From WJLC01 sp964600865 (lineage in GTDB: Archaea; Nanobdellota; Nanobdellia; Pacearchaeales; GW2011-AR1), in assembly GCA_964600865.1 (NCBI GenBank), contig CAZRJP010000021.1, forward strand, positions 1-12,812: a stretch of 12,812 nucleotides of DNA, read 5' to 3'. Under the pieces are notes generated by a model, which saw nothing but the letters and a program-made list of their open reading frames with translations, searched no databases and was not told the origin of the DNA. The translations under genes were made by a program, and so were the position numbers. Of this stretch, positions 1 to 6,878 are shown in pieces. Every line of letters starts with the position of its first letter. Position 1 is the first letter of the stretch.

Positions 1-29
1 CATCTCAGAACTAATTTTTGGTTTTGCCT

Positions 30-43
30 AGGACATATGTCCT
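30..43. promoter_or_regulatory. Perfect 14-bp palindrome upstream of first operon
   Basis: AGGACATATGTCCT is its own reverse complement and lies about 30 bp upstream of the TATA-like box of the HAD-GT-radical SAM operon. This is a usual place for an archaeal activator site or a distal operator bound by a dimeric helix-turn-helix protein. With no loop, it is more likely a protein-binding site than an RNA hairpin. CTAG occurs on both sides (28-31 and 47-50). No regulator is encoded in the window, so a role is inferred only from symmetry and position. It could also belong to a gene upstream of the window. Confidence 0.35.
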
Positions 44-73
44 GGTCTAGCACATGTAACTATGTAAGAGTAA

Positions 74-87
74 CATATTTAAATAAC
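74..87 (+). promoter_or_regulatory. TATA-box promoter of the HAD-GT-radical SAM operon (leaderless)
   Basis: CATATTTAAATAAC is a good archaeal TATA-like element. Its centre is about 25 nt before the ATG at 105, so transcription should begin at or next to the start codon, giving a leaderless mRNA. No Shine-Dalgarno sequence precedes that ATG, which fits. The two downstream genes follow with a 4-nt overlap and a 1-nt gap, so this is probably the promoter for all three. Confidence 0.7.
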
Positions 88-104
88 TTCTGATTTATCT
101 TCTT

Positions 105-707
105 ATGGAAAAAATCGTTTTTGACTTGTGGGGAACTCTCGCTTATCTAAGACCCGGAGAAGATTTTGGGATAGCAATAGCTAAGGAGTTAGGGGTAAAA
201 AAAGAAGATTATCATAATTTAGTAAAAAAATTTTGGTTTAGAAGAAACTTAGAGGCAAAAGAATTCGCAAAGATATTGGTTAATGAAACCGAAAGTGATA
301 ATGTATCCTTAGAGTATTTAACTAAACAAATCCAAAGCCCTTATGGGAGACATGCATTGTATCAGGATTCAGTAAAATCTTTGGAAAGATTATCACAAGA
401 TAGAGAATTATTATTAGTATCGGATACAAGTTCTCTAGGAAAGCAGATGTTTTATGATCTAGAAATATGTTCGTTTTTTAATAGGTTATATTTTTCATGT
501 GATGAAGGAAAGATAAAAGAGAAAGGTCTTTATTCACAGGTTTTGAAAGATTTGGAAATATTTCCACAAGAGATGCTTGTTATTGGAGATAGTCAAAAAG
601 CAGATTACAATCTCCCATTAAGTTTGGGATTTAGAGCAATACTCCTAGATCGAAATAACAAATGTTCTGAGGGGCAATCAATAGAAAATTTAGGAGAGTT
701 AAAATGA
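105..707 (+). CDS. HAD-superfamily hydrolase (phosphatase-like)
   Basis: This is a 200-residue cytosolic haloacid dehalogenase-fold hydrolase. Motif I is FDLWGTL with the presumed nucleophile Asp7. Motif II is LLVSDTS with Ser106. The motif III lysine is probably Lys138. Motif IV is VIGDSQKAD with Asp162 and Asp167. A helical cap lies at about residues 15-85. Asp at nucleophile+2, the general acid of most HAD phosphatases, is replaced by Trp9, as in the DxWGT or DxYGT variants of the superfamily, so phosphatase activity is likely but not certain. It is the first gene of the operon, starts leaderlessly at 105, and its TGA overlaps the next gene's ATG (ATGA). Its partner glycosyltransferase suggests a sugar-phosphate or lipid-phosphate substrate; this is inference. 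The family call is firm and the substrate unknown. Confidence 0.85.
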   Translation: MEKIVFDLWGTLAYLRPGEDFGIAIAKELGVKKEDYHNLVKKFWFRRNLEAKEFAKILVNETESDNVSLEYLTKQIQSPYGRHALYQDSVKSLERLSQDRELLLVSDTSSLGKQMFYDLEICSFFNRLYFSCDEGKIKEKGLYSQVLKDLEIFPQEMLVIGDSQKADYNLPLSLGFRAILLDRNNKCSEGQSIENLGELK

Positions 708-1804
708 GGATTGCAATTGGCCCAATAGAAGGACATTATGGTGGAGCTGCACAACATATATTAAATATAAAAGAACATTCTAAATATAAGTGCGATTTGA
801 TTGAATTTCCAAAATCTCTTAAGAATTGGGGTAAATTTTTTAGAAAATATGTTCTTCCAGTACAAAATATACTACCTCATTCTATTGAACATAGTGATAA
901 GAGATTAGATATGTTTGGATGGCAAAAATATATAGATTTGCCAGGAATACTCAAATCAAGATTTGGGTTGAAGAATTATGATGCAGTACATTTACATGGG
1001 CATCCTTGGTGGGAACAAGTATATAATGTTAAAAATCCTAACACAATTTACACAATTCATAATCTATATAACAGAGACGATTTTCCTGCAAAATGGCATA
1101 AGACCATAGAAATGTTAACAGAAAATATGATAAAAATTTGTAAAAAATCTAAGTCGGTTATAAGTGTTGCCAAATGGTTACAAGATGCATTAAAAGATAA
1201 GCATGGAATAGATTCGGTTTATATTCCAAATGGAGTTAATCTAGGAGAATTTGATGAGAGGAAGGGGGATGAATTTAGAAAAAAATATGGGATTGGAGAA
1301 GATTTTTACTTATTTGTTGGTAGAGCTACAAAATACAAGAGACCAGAATTATTTGCAGATTTAGCAAAAGAAATTCCTAAAAGAAAATTTGTAATGGTAG
1401 GAAGAGGATTAACTAAAGACAAATTCCAAAGTTACTATAATAAACAAATTTCTTCTAATATAGATTTTATTGGGGAACCTAGAAGACAGGATGTTGTAAA
1501 TGCATTTGATGCATGTAGAACATTTATTCTTCCAAGTTCGAATGAAACTTTTGGAATTGTTTTGTTAGAATCAATGGCATCTGCAAAACCAACGGTAGCT
1601 TCAGATCATTTAGGTCCAACAGAGATTATAAGACATGGAGAAAATGGATTCTTATTTGAACCAGACAATTTAGAAAGTTTGGTTTCAAATGCCCATGAAG
1701 CATGGAATTCTCCTGATGTTGGCATTGCTGGAAGGAATGAGGTAGAATCAAAATACGATTGGAATAAAATTGTCCCTATTATTGAAGAGGTATATAATAA
1801 CTAA
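704..1804 (+). CDS. GT4-family (GT-B fold) glycosyltransferase
   Basis: This 366-residue protein has the usual length of a retaining GT4 glycosyltransferase, which moves a sugar from a nucleotide-activated donor to a glycan, lipid or protein acceptor. The N-terminal Rossmann half begins with a glycine-rich acceptor loop (residues 6-15, including HYGGAAQH) and has VHLHGHPWW at 95-103. The C-terminal donor half starts near IPNGV (174-178), has FVGRATKYKR (204-213) with the phosphate-binding Arg207 and Lys212, and carries the EX7E motif ETFGIVLLE (Glu281-Glu289). There is no signal peptide or clear membrane segment, so it probably works at the cytosolic face. AGGAG at 692-696 lies 7 nt before the ATG, and the start overlaps the HAD stop codon, so translation is coupled. 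Donor and acceptor cannot be told from sequence. Confidence 0.9.
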   Translation: MRIAIGPIEGHYGGAAQHILNIKEHSKYKCDLIEFPKSLKNWGKFFRKYVLPVQNILPHSIEHSDKRLDMFGWQKYIDLPGILKSRFGLKNYDAVHLHGHPWWEQVYNVKNPNTIYTIHNLYNRDDFPAKWHKTIEMLTENMIKICKKSKSVISVAKWLQDALKDKHGIDSVYIPNGVNLGEFDERKGDEFRKKYGIGEDFYLFVGRATKYKRPELFADLAKEIPKRKFVMVGRGLTKDKFQSYYNKQISSNIDFIGEPRRQDVVNAFDACRTFILPSSNETFGIVLLESMASAKPTVASDHLGPTEIIRHGENGFLFEPDNLESLVSNAHEAWNSPDVGIAGRNEVESKYDWNKIVPIIEEVYNN

Positions 1805-1805
1805 A

Positions 1806-3218
1806 ATGGCCCAAATTGTTGGGAATAAAAAAGATAGAGAACTAGACTTAGTTTTAGTGAGTGCCCCATCTTTAGACAACTATGAATCAAAAAAAATAAG
1901 GGAAATACCTGCCTATGGATTAGGGATTTTAGCAACTATAGCAAAAAATAAGGGGTTTAATGTGGGTGTTCTTGATGCTGAAGCTCAATCTAGAACTTCT
2001 TTAGAAGATATAGCAAACACAATAAATACATCCCAACCTAGGTATGTAGGATTTAGTAGCAACACGCCAATGTACAAAAATACCTTAAGTACTTGTTCAA
2101 TGATTAATCGAGATATCCCTATTATAATAGGAGGATCACATGCATCAGCACTACCTGTCCAAACAGTAGAAGATTTAAAGTTAGATAATCTTTACTTGCT
2201 TGTAAAAGGACCTGCAGAGGATTCAATTGTTAGGATACTTAATGGATCTCCAAGAGAAGATATTCCTAGAGGGTTTTATTTTGATTCTGATGATTCTTTA
2301 AGAGAAACTGATGTTGAACCAATTGGAAAGTTTGAAGATTATCCCAGGATTGATAGATCATTTTTTATTAATGATCCACAAATGATAAATGGAAAAATGA
2401 CATCCTTTTTATTATCTTCAAGAGGTTGTTTCTATGACTGTTCTTTTTGTTCAATTCATACTACCTGGGACCAAAAGGTAAGTTTTAGATTAATAGGAGA
2501 TATTTTGGATGAAATGCAGAATCTTTATCAACAAGGTGTTAGATCAGTTAAATTCTTGGATGATTTATTTCTTACTAATGCCTCAAAATTAAGGAGATTT
2601 TATGAAGGGTTAAGAGAATCTAATTTATTAGGAAAAATGGAATGGACAGCCAATTCAAGAGTAGATGTTATTAATAGATTAAACGAAGATGAAGTAAAAT
2701 TACTTAAAGAAAGTGGGTGTAATGGAATTGGCCTTGGGTTAGAATCAGGGAGCAATGAAATCTTACATTCAAGTGGGAAGGGATTTGATGTAGAGGATAG
2801 CGAAAAAGCCCTTAGAAATCTTAATGCTGGAGGAATTAAAGCATATGGATATTTTATTATCGGCTTTCCTAATGAAGATGGAGGCCAAATTAGACAAACT
2901 GTTGATTTTGCATATTATCTATCAAATAATTATGGATTAAGAGCAGGAATTGTCCCATATAAGTTATATCCTGGATCAAAGGATTATAATTCAATTTTAG
3001 GGAATAATCCTTCCAAGGGAGATATTCACCGTCTTAGTAAATTTAAACCTGCTCAACTTACACTTACTACAGATAGCGAGCCTGCAAAAAAATTTCTTAA
3101 AGGAAGAGAAAGACACACTTTTTTCCATGATCCAGGTTATTTTAATCCATCAACAATCTCTTCCAGTCAGATAATCAAATACATACGGGATTTTTATTTA
3201 AGAACAAGATTTGGCTAA
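1806..3218 (+). CDS. Radical SAM enzyme with N-terminal B12-binding-type domain
   Basis: This 470-residue enzyme has the layout of the BchE/P-methylase-like (class B) radical SAM group. Residues 13-150 form a cobalamin-binding-type Rossmann domain: a PAYGLGILATIAKNKGF-type segment, VGFSS at 81-85 and IGGSHAS at 108-114. The classical DxHxxG cobalamin motif is not visible, so B12 binding is uncertain. The radical SAM barrel follows: RGCFYDCSFC carries the 4Fe-4S ligands Cys208, Cys212 and Cys215, and GLGLESGS (309-316) and YFIIGFPNED (349-358) are later SAM-binding and barrel segments. The start is the ATG at 1806, one base after the GT stop codon. A TTG at 1770 would add 12 residues inside the GT gene and is less likely. 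The last 21 bp overlap the Nudix gene on the other strand. The likely reaction is methylation or another radical change on a lipid, glycan or cofactor; the product is unknown. Confidence 0.88.
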   Translation: MAQIVGNKKDRELDLVLVSAPSLDNYESKKIREIPAYGLGILATIAKNKGFNVGVLDAEAQSRTSLEDIANTINTSQPRYVGFSSNTPMYKNTLSTCSMINRDIPIIIGGSHASALPVQTVEDLKLDNLYLLVKGPAEDSIVRILNGSPREDIPRGFYFDSDDSLRETDVEPIGKFEDYPRIDRSFFINDPQMINGKMTSFLLSSRGCFYDCSFCSIHTTWDQKVSFRLIGDILDEMQNLYQQGVRSVKFLDDLFLTNASKLRRFYEGLRESNLLGKMEWTANSRVDVINRLNEDEVKLLKESGCNGIGLGLESGSNEILHSSGKGFDVEDSEKALRNLNAGGIKAYGYFIIGFPNEDGGQIRQTVDFAYYLSNNYGLRAGIVPYKLYPGSKDYNSILGNNPSKGDIHRLSKFKPAQLTLTTDSEPAKKFLKGRERHTFFHDPGYFNPSTISSSQIIKYIRDFYLRTRFG

Positions 3219-3593
3219 TTCAATAAGTTCAAAGAAAAAGCCCTTATAGGTAATTGGCTCTAAACTTTTTAATTCTTTGTGAGAAAACCACCCATGTTCT
3301 GAATGCTCTTCAGAAATTTTAACGTCTGTTTTTGAAGGTTTTCCTAAAAATACAATTGCAATAGTTTCACCCTCTTTATCAAATTTTTTTACCGTTTTAA
3401 TTATTTCAATATCTAAGTTTACTTCTTCTTTAGCTTCTCTAATGGCAGCTTCTTCAAAAGACTCTCCCTCTTCTAATTTTCCTCCAGGACATTCCCAATT
3501 CCCACAATGTTCAATTTTTTCTTTATCTGCCCTTTTTATAAGCAAATATTTTCCTTCTTCGTTTTGAACAATAATTTTTACTTGTTTTGACAT
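3198..3593 (-). CDS. Nudix (MutT-like) hydrolase
   Basis: This is a 131-residue single-domain Nudix hydrolase, the usual size for MutT-like nucleotide pyrophosphatases. The Nudix box spans residues 38-60 (GGKLEEGESFEEA, then REAKEEVNL). It matches GX5EX7REUXEEXGU with the metal-binding Arg52, Glu53, Glu56 and Glu57, except that the late glycine is Asn59. Probable substrates are oxidised or non-canonical nucleoside triphosphates or another NDP-X compound; sequence alone does not decide. I chose the ATG at 3593 (MSKQVK...) over one 18 nt upstream because the upstream codon lies inside the TATA region and the shorter form fits a leaderless transcript. The 3' end overlaps the convergent radical SAM gene by 21 bp. 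Confidence 0.88.
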   Translation of the reverse strand: MSKQVKIIVQNEEGKYLLIKRADKEKIEHCGNWECPGGKLEEGESFEEAAIREAKEEVNLDIEIIKTVKKFDKEGETIAIVFLGKPSKTDVKISEEHSEHGWFSHKELKSLEPITYKGFFFELIELAKSCS

Positions 3594-3610
3594 GAGATAA
3601 AATAAAAACA

Positions 3611-3622
3611 TTAATTTAAAAA
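3611..3622. promoter_or_regulatory. Shared divergent TATA region (Nudix minus, transglutaminase-like plus)
   Basis: TTAATTTAAAAA reads as a TATA-like box on both strands. On the plus strand its TTTAAAAA part is about 25 nt before the ATG at 3644. On the minus strand its TTTAAATTAA part is about 22 nt before the ATG at 3593. Only 50 bp separate the two starts and neither gene has a Shine-Dalgarno sequence, so both mRNAs are probably leaderless and the two preinitiation complexes would compete for overlapping DNA. Confidence 0.55.
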
Positions 3623-3643
3623 CTTAACTAAATATATTCTTCT

Positions 3644-4135
3644 ATGGAGGATAATTTAATTAAAATTTTTAAAAGAGTGCAAAAAATTCCTTATAAAGTA
3701 TGTAAATTTGAAAAAGAAAAAATCCCTCAAAATCTTAATTATGGAGATTGCAGACATAAAACCTTACTATTGAGGCAATTGCTTGAAAAAGAAGGCTATG
3801 AAGTTAAGAAAATAAGAGTGTTATTTGATTGGAAAGATTTACCTTTACCTCCAGAGATTCTTTCAATATTAAAAAAATCTCCAACAGTTTGGTCACATAA
3901 TTCATTAAAAGTAAAAGTGAATGATAAATGGATTAAAGTAGATCCTACCTGGAATATTAAACTAGAAAAAAAAGGATTTCCTGTAACAAAAAAATGGGAT
4001 GGGGAGACGGATACAAAACAAATAACAAAGGGAAGATTAAAATTTTACGATAAAGAGAAATTTACAAAAAAGATAGTAATAGATAAAGAAGAAGCTAGAG
4101 ATTTTGCAGAAGCATTAAATAATTTCTTAAGCTAA
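3644..4135 (+). CDS. Small transglutaminase-like (Cys-His-Asp) domain protein
   Basis: This 163-residue protein carries a papain-like transglutaminase triad. Cys36 lies in YGDCRHKTLLLRQLL at the start of the core helix, His85 in WSHNSLKVKV, and Asp100 in KWIKVDPTWN, in the order and spacing of the transglutaminase-like superfamily. Archaeal members may be peptidases, amidases or crosslinking enzymes, and some are non-catalytic; which applies here is unknown. There is no signal peptide or membrane segment, so it is probably cytosolic and made of this domain alone. It starts leaderlessly from the shared TATA region, divergent from the Nudix gene, and its last 9 bp overlap the convergent dehydrogenase gene. 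The fold is fairly certain and the function is not. Confidence 0.75.
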   Translation: MEDNLIKIFKRVQKIPYKVCKFEKEKIPQNLNYGDCRHKTLLLRQLLEKEGYEVKKIRVLFDWKDLPLPPEILSILKKSPTVWSHNSLKVKVNDKWIKVDPTWNIKLEKKGFPVTKKWDGETDTKQITKGRLKFYDKEKFTKKIVIDKEEARDFAEALNNFLS

Positions 4136-4964
4136 TAATTCAACTCGCTTTTTTATTAATTGGGCTATTCTTTCTAAATTATTTCCATGAATTGCTGCTA
4201 CGTGATTTGTTAATATTATATTCTTATTTTTTGAGTACTGTTTTAGATTGATATTTTTTGAGTAAGTATCAAATATTGCCCCACCAAGTTCTCCTTTTCT
4301 AATCCGGTCAAGAATTTCTTTTTCATCAAAGATGCCTGATCTAGATAGATTTACAACAACAGAACCCGGTTTAAACAAATTTGTTTTATTTTTCCCTATC
4401 CCAACAGTTTCCTTAGATTGAGGGAGAGTATTAATAATAATATCACATTCCCCCTATAACCCTATCTAACCCATCTAGATCATTACAATAAACAATTTTA
4501 TTAAAAAGTTTCATAGGTTTTCTTCTTATTACCCAAAATCTACAATCATAATCTTTTAATGCGATATAGACTCTCTTTCCAATATTACCAAACCCCAATA
4601 ATCCAATATTCTTTTGATTAAAATATTTTTTTAAAGATTTGCAAGATAATCTTCTTATATTATCGAGAAAATATTCAACCACTCCTTGTGATATAATTGA
4701 TTTATCTTGATATATTTTGATATCTTTGGCTTCCAGTCCCTTAATATCTATTCCTTCAGTTCCAGCTGTCGGAATTACTACTCCTTTAAGTTTTGTGAGC
4801 ACTTCTAATTCTTCACTAGAAAGATAATTTGCTACAAGAACCTCTGTATTTGGATCTATCTCACCTTCAGTATATTCTCCCTCTAACCCTTTTTCTTTTA
4901 AGGCCTCAGCCAAATAATTTTTACTCCATCTTGAAGGTTTTTTGATTCTTATCGATATTTTCAT
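4127..4964 (-). pseudogene. D-2-hydroxyacid dehydrogenase-like gene split by one-base frameshift
   Basis: Two reading frames (4443-4964 and about 4127-4455) form one gene when a single base is removed from the five-C run at 4450-4454. The restored product is 278 residues and reads ...DRVIGECDIIINTLPQ... across the join, as expected for the family. It has an N-terminal catalytic half, a Rossmann GLLGFGNIGKRV motif at 121-132, Arg208 in NLSRSG and His254 in LTNHVAA. These match the NAD(P)-dependent D-2-hydroxyacid dehydrogenases, such as SerA-type phosphoglycerate dehydrogenase. Two oddities: the catalytic Glu expected in DxFxxEP is Asn237 (FDTYSKN), and the linker between the halves is short compared with the usual 310 or more residues. 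The change could be a true mutation, a sequencing error or recoding. The leaderless ATG at 4964 is well supported. Confidence 0.8.
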
Positions 4965-4984
4965 AATCTCTTAGAATTTTTTAG

Positions 4985-4993
4985 ATTTAAATT
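4985..4993 (-). promoter_or_regulatory. TATA-like box of the dehydrogenase-like gene
   Basis: AATTTAAAT on the minus strand is centred about 25 nt before the ATG at 4964, and that ATG has no Shine-Dalgarno sequence, so the transcript should be leaderless. It shows that the frameshifted gene still has a normal promoter. Confidence 0.5.
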
Positions 4994-5101
4994 ATTTTCT
5001 AATTAAATCTTGTTAATCCTTTTTCAATCGGAAGTTTATCCTTGTCTGTAAAATTAGCATTCTTTAATGTAACAATTAATTATGTTGGACAATATTCTAA
5101 T

Positions 5102-5107
5102 AAAAAA
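5102..5107 (-). terminator. Possible oligo-T terminator after enolase gene
   Basis: A run of six T's on the transcribed-sense minus strand lies 8 nt after the enolase stop codon, within ATTAATTTTTTATTAG. Archaeal RNA polymerase terminates at such T-tracts without needing a hairpin. In DNA this AT-rich the run could also be chance. Confidence 0.35.
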
Positions 5108-5114
5108 TTAATAG

Positions 5115-6287
5115 TTACTTTAGGGATTTTTCAATTTCAATTAATCTCTTTATTTTATTTTCTCTTACATCTCCCTCAGTTCCACATTTGAAAAAGTCTG
5201 CTCCAAAACCAAAAGCTAAATCAGCGAGAATAGTCTCTTTTGTTTCCCCACTTCTATGAGAAAAGATAATTTCAATATCTTTTTTCTTTGCCATTTCAAC
5301 AACTTCTTTAACTTTTAATAAAGAGCCTATTTGATTTGGTTTAATAATAATTCCATTAATACTACTCTTTTTTATTGCTTTTTTCAACCTTTTAGGATTT
5401 GTTGTTGTAAGGTCATCTCCTACAATTAATACATTAGGAAATTTTTTTAGTAATTTAGCAAAACTCTCAAAATCTCTTTCTTCAAATGGGTCTTCAATAT
5501 AAGTTAAATTATAATTTTTAATTAGATTAGCAATATATGAAAATTGCTCATTTTTATCTCTTTTAAAGAGAGGATGTTCATAATAATATTTTTTTCTTTT
5601 TTGAAAACTTGAAGCAGCAATATCAAGACCTATTGGCATTTTAAGATTATTAAGCACATCTAAAACCTTTTTATTTGTAAGAGAAGTCATCCAAGCATTC
5701 TCATCATTTTTTTTAGAATTAAAATTTTCATCATATTGTTTTAGTAAGTCATTAATTGTTTCCTTTGCTTTTTTATTTGCCTCATAACTTTTTTCAACTG
5801 TCTTCTCTTCGGGAATTAATTCAAACTCCTGAAAATCAGGTTTTTTTCCTTTTATTTTTTCACTATGTTTTCCTCCCCCAATAACATTTCCGATTAATCT
5901 AGGAAATTTGATTTTTCCATTAGCATAAGGATTTATTATTTCCCATATTTCTTTTTTCTTTTGTTTAGCAAGGGCTTTCAATACAGCAGATTCTAATGCA
6001 AATAAACTATTAGCTCCGATATTTCTATCACAGATATCTTCTACTCTCCTTAAATCATTAAAATTATCTATTATCTCATCAGAAAAATAATCAGAAAAAT
6101 CTCCTAGTGTTTTAATATCTCCTTCAAGACTTTTTTTGTATGGCTTTTTTTCATATTTGCCTGTTGATTTTCCAGTAGGAGAAGATGCAGAAAACACACC
6201 AACATCTGTTTTAATTTTAATTAAAATAGTATTTTCTCCTCGAGAATCTTTAAGACTTGTAGCAGTCACCTTTTTTATCACTACCAT
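5115..6287 (-). CDS. eno: Enolase (2-phosphoglycerate hydratase), divergent form
   Basis: This 390-residue enolase, slightly shorter than the usual 410-430, interconverts 2-phosphoglycerate and phosphoenolpyruvate in glycolysis and gluconeogenesis. Seen motifs are DSRGENT (14-20), the mobile loop SSPTGKSTGKYE (35-46), NVIGGGKHS with His141, FQEFELIP (152-159), metal ligands Asp222, Glu265 (YIEDPFEE) and Asp291 (GDDL), the base Lys316 in IKPNQIGSL, His344-Arg345-Ser346 in SHRSGET, and Lys367. The loop normally reading VGDEGGFAP is NDENAWM (194-200): the catalytic Glu is kept as Glu196 but the two glycines are Asn and Ala. A TATA-like box 25 nt upstream gives it its own leaderless transcript. 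It follows rpoK, as in the conserved archaeal rpoN-rpoK-eno-rps2 cluster. The window shows no rps2 after it. Confidence 0.93.
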   Translation of the reverse strand: MVVIKKVTATSLKDSRGENTILIKIKTDVGVFSASSPTGKSTGKYEKKPYKKSLEGDIKTLGDFSDYFSDEIIDNFNDLRRVEDICDRNIGANSLFALESAVLKALAKQKKKEIWEIINPYANGKIKFPRLIGNVIGGGKHSEKIKGKKPDFQEFELIPEEKTVEKSYEANKKAKETINDLLKQYDENFNSKKNDENAWMTSLTNKKVLDVLNNLKMPIGLDIAASSFQKRKKYYYEHPLFKRDKNEQFSYIANLIKNYNLTYIEDPFEERDFESFAKLLKKFPNVLIVGDDLTTTNPKRLKKAIKKSSINGIIIKPNQIGSLLKVKEVVEMAKKKDIEIIFSHRSGETKETILADLAFGFGADFFKCGTEGDVRENKIKRLIEIEKSLK

Positions 6288-6307
6288 ATTTTAAAAAAGT
6301 AATAGTG

Positions 6308-6316
6308 ATTTATAAC
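6308..6316 (-). promoter_or_regulatory. TATA-like box of eno
   Basis: GTTATAAAT on the minus strand is centred about 25 nt before the enolase ATG at 6287, in the 54-nt gap after rpoK. No Shine-Dalgarno sequence precedes that ATG. Enolase therefore probably has its own leaderless transcript, perhaps in addition to read-through from rpoK. Confidence 0.5.
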
Positions 6317-6341
6317 TCTTTAGATTATTTAGAATTAATAT

Positions 6342-6782
6342 TTATTGTTGGGCCTGAAGATTTTTATTAAGATTCATTTCTTTATCTTTTTTAACTTCCT
6401 TAATTTTTTCTTCCTCGTCTTTTTTATCCACTTCGTCTGTTTCTTTTTCTTCTTTAGTTTCAGTTATTCCCATTATCTCTCCTTTTTGAGAAATCTCTTT
6501 TTCTTCTTTCTTCTCAATTGCCTTTTTCTTAGCATCACTAATTTCTTTTTCTTTAATCCTTCTTAATTTCTTTTCTTTTCTAGGAGGTAAAGGCTTTTTA
6601 ATTGAAATAGGCAATATATCTGAATTAAGTTCTATCTCTGCAATTTTTAAAGAATCAAATTTTATCCTTTCTAAATCTTCTTGTTTAATATCAATTAATA
6701 ATGGGGCATTCATTGCTATTTGTAATGCTCTAGCACCCAAAATCCTCGCAATTTCATATTTACTAAATTTTTCTAATTCCAT
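6342..6782 (-). CDS. rpoK: DNA-directed RNA polymerase subunit K (Rpb6 family) with long charged tail
   Basis: Residues 6-67 are a full archaeal RpoK/Rpb6 domain: SKYEIARILGARALQIAMNAP (7-27), then IAEIEL and LPISIKKPLP (57-66). RpoK sits at the base of the RNA polymerase clamp and helps assemble the largest subunit. The family is usually only about 55-95 residues. Here about 78 more follow, nearly all Lys, Glu and Asp with little hydrophobic content, so the tail is probably disordered or partly coiled. The tail ends naturally at a stop codon and has the same base use as the domain. It follows rrp42 after a 151-nt gap and precedes eno by 54 nt. The domain call is firm; the purpose of the tail is unknown. 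Confidence 0.93.
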   Translation of the reverse strand: MELEKFSKYEIARILGARALQIAMNAPLLIDIKQEDLERIKFDSLKIAEIELNSDILPISIKKPLPPRKEKKLRRIKEKEISDAKKKAIEKKEEKEISQKGEIMGITETKEEKETDEVDKKDEEEKIKEVKKDKEMNLNKNLQAQQ

Positions 6783-6807
6783 TTTTTAAAAATTTTTTAT
6801 TTTTCCT

Positions 6808-6847
6808 TTGTTTACTCTAAATTTTTTTGAAAAATTTAATTTGATCT
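6808..6847. repeat. Direct repeat copy 1 (about 40 bp) upstream of rpoK
   Basis: This copy starts TTGTTTACTCTAAATTTTTT and matches the copy at 6879-6917 exactly over its first 31 bases, then again at TTGATCTA after a 2-base difference. Inside it, 6819-6837 is a perfect inverted repeat with 8-bp arms (AAATTTTT/AAAAATTT) around TTG. On the minus strand the AAATTAAATTTTTC part could serve as the rpoK TATA box, giving a leader of about 28 nt. Confidence 0.8.
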
Positions 6848-6878
6848 ATGTTTTATTCTGGTTTGTCCTTTCTAATTC

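Noticed and set aside
1770..1805. TTG start extending the radical SAM protein by 12 residues
   Set aside because: It would overlap the GT coding end by 35 nt; the ATG at 1806 sits one base after the GT stop and precedes the family's normal N-terminus.
4999..5079. 26-codon minus-strand frame ending PIEKGLTRFN before the dehydrogenase-like gene
   Set aside because: It looks protein-like and could be a gene end left by deletion, but it has no start, is very short and matches nothing I recognise.
6345..6566. Phe-rich plus-strand frame opposite the RpoK tail
   Set aside because: Lys- and Glu-rich coding sequence reads as Phe/Leu/Ser-rich on the other strand. It is not a membrane protein gene.
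6819..6837. AT-only hairpin in the rpoK-side repeat as a terminator
   Set aside because: The 8-bp A/T stem is weak, archaea terminate at T-tracts without hairpins, and the same stem occurs in both repeat copies, so a repeat-internal feature is a better description.
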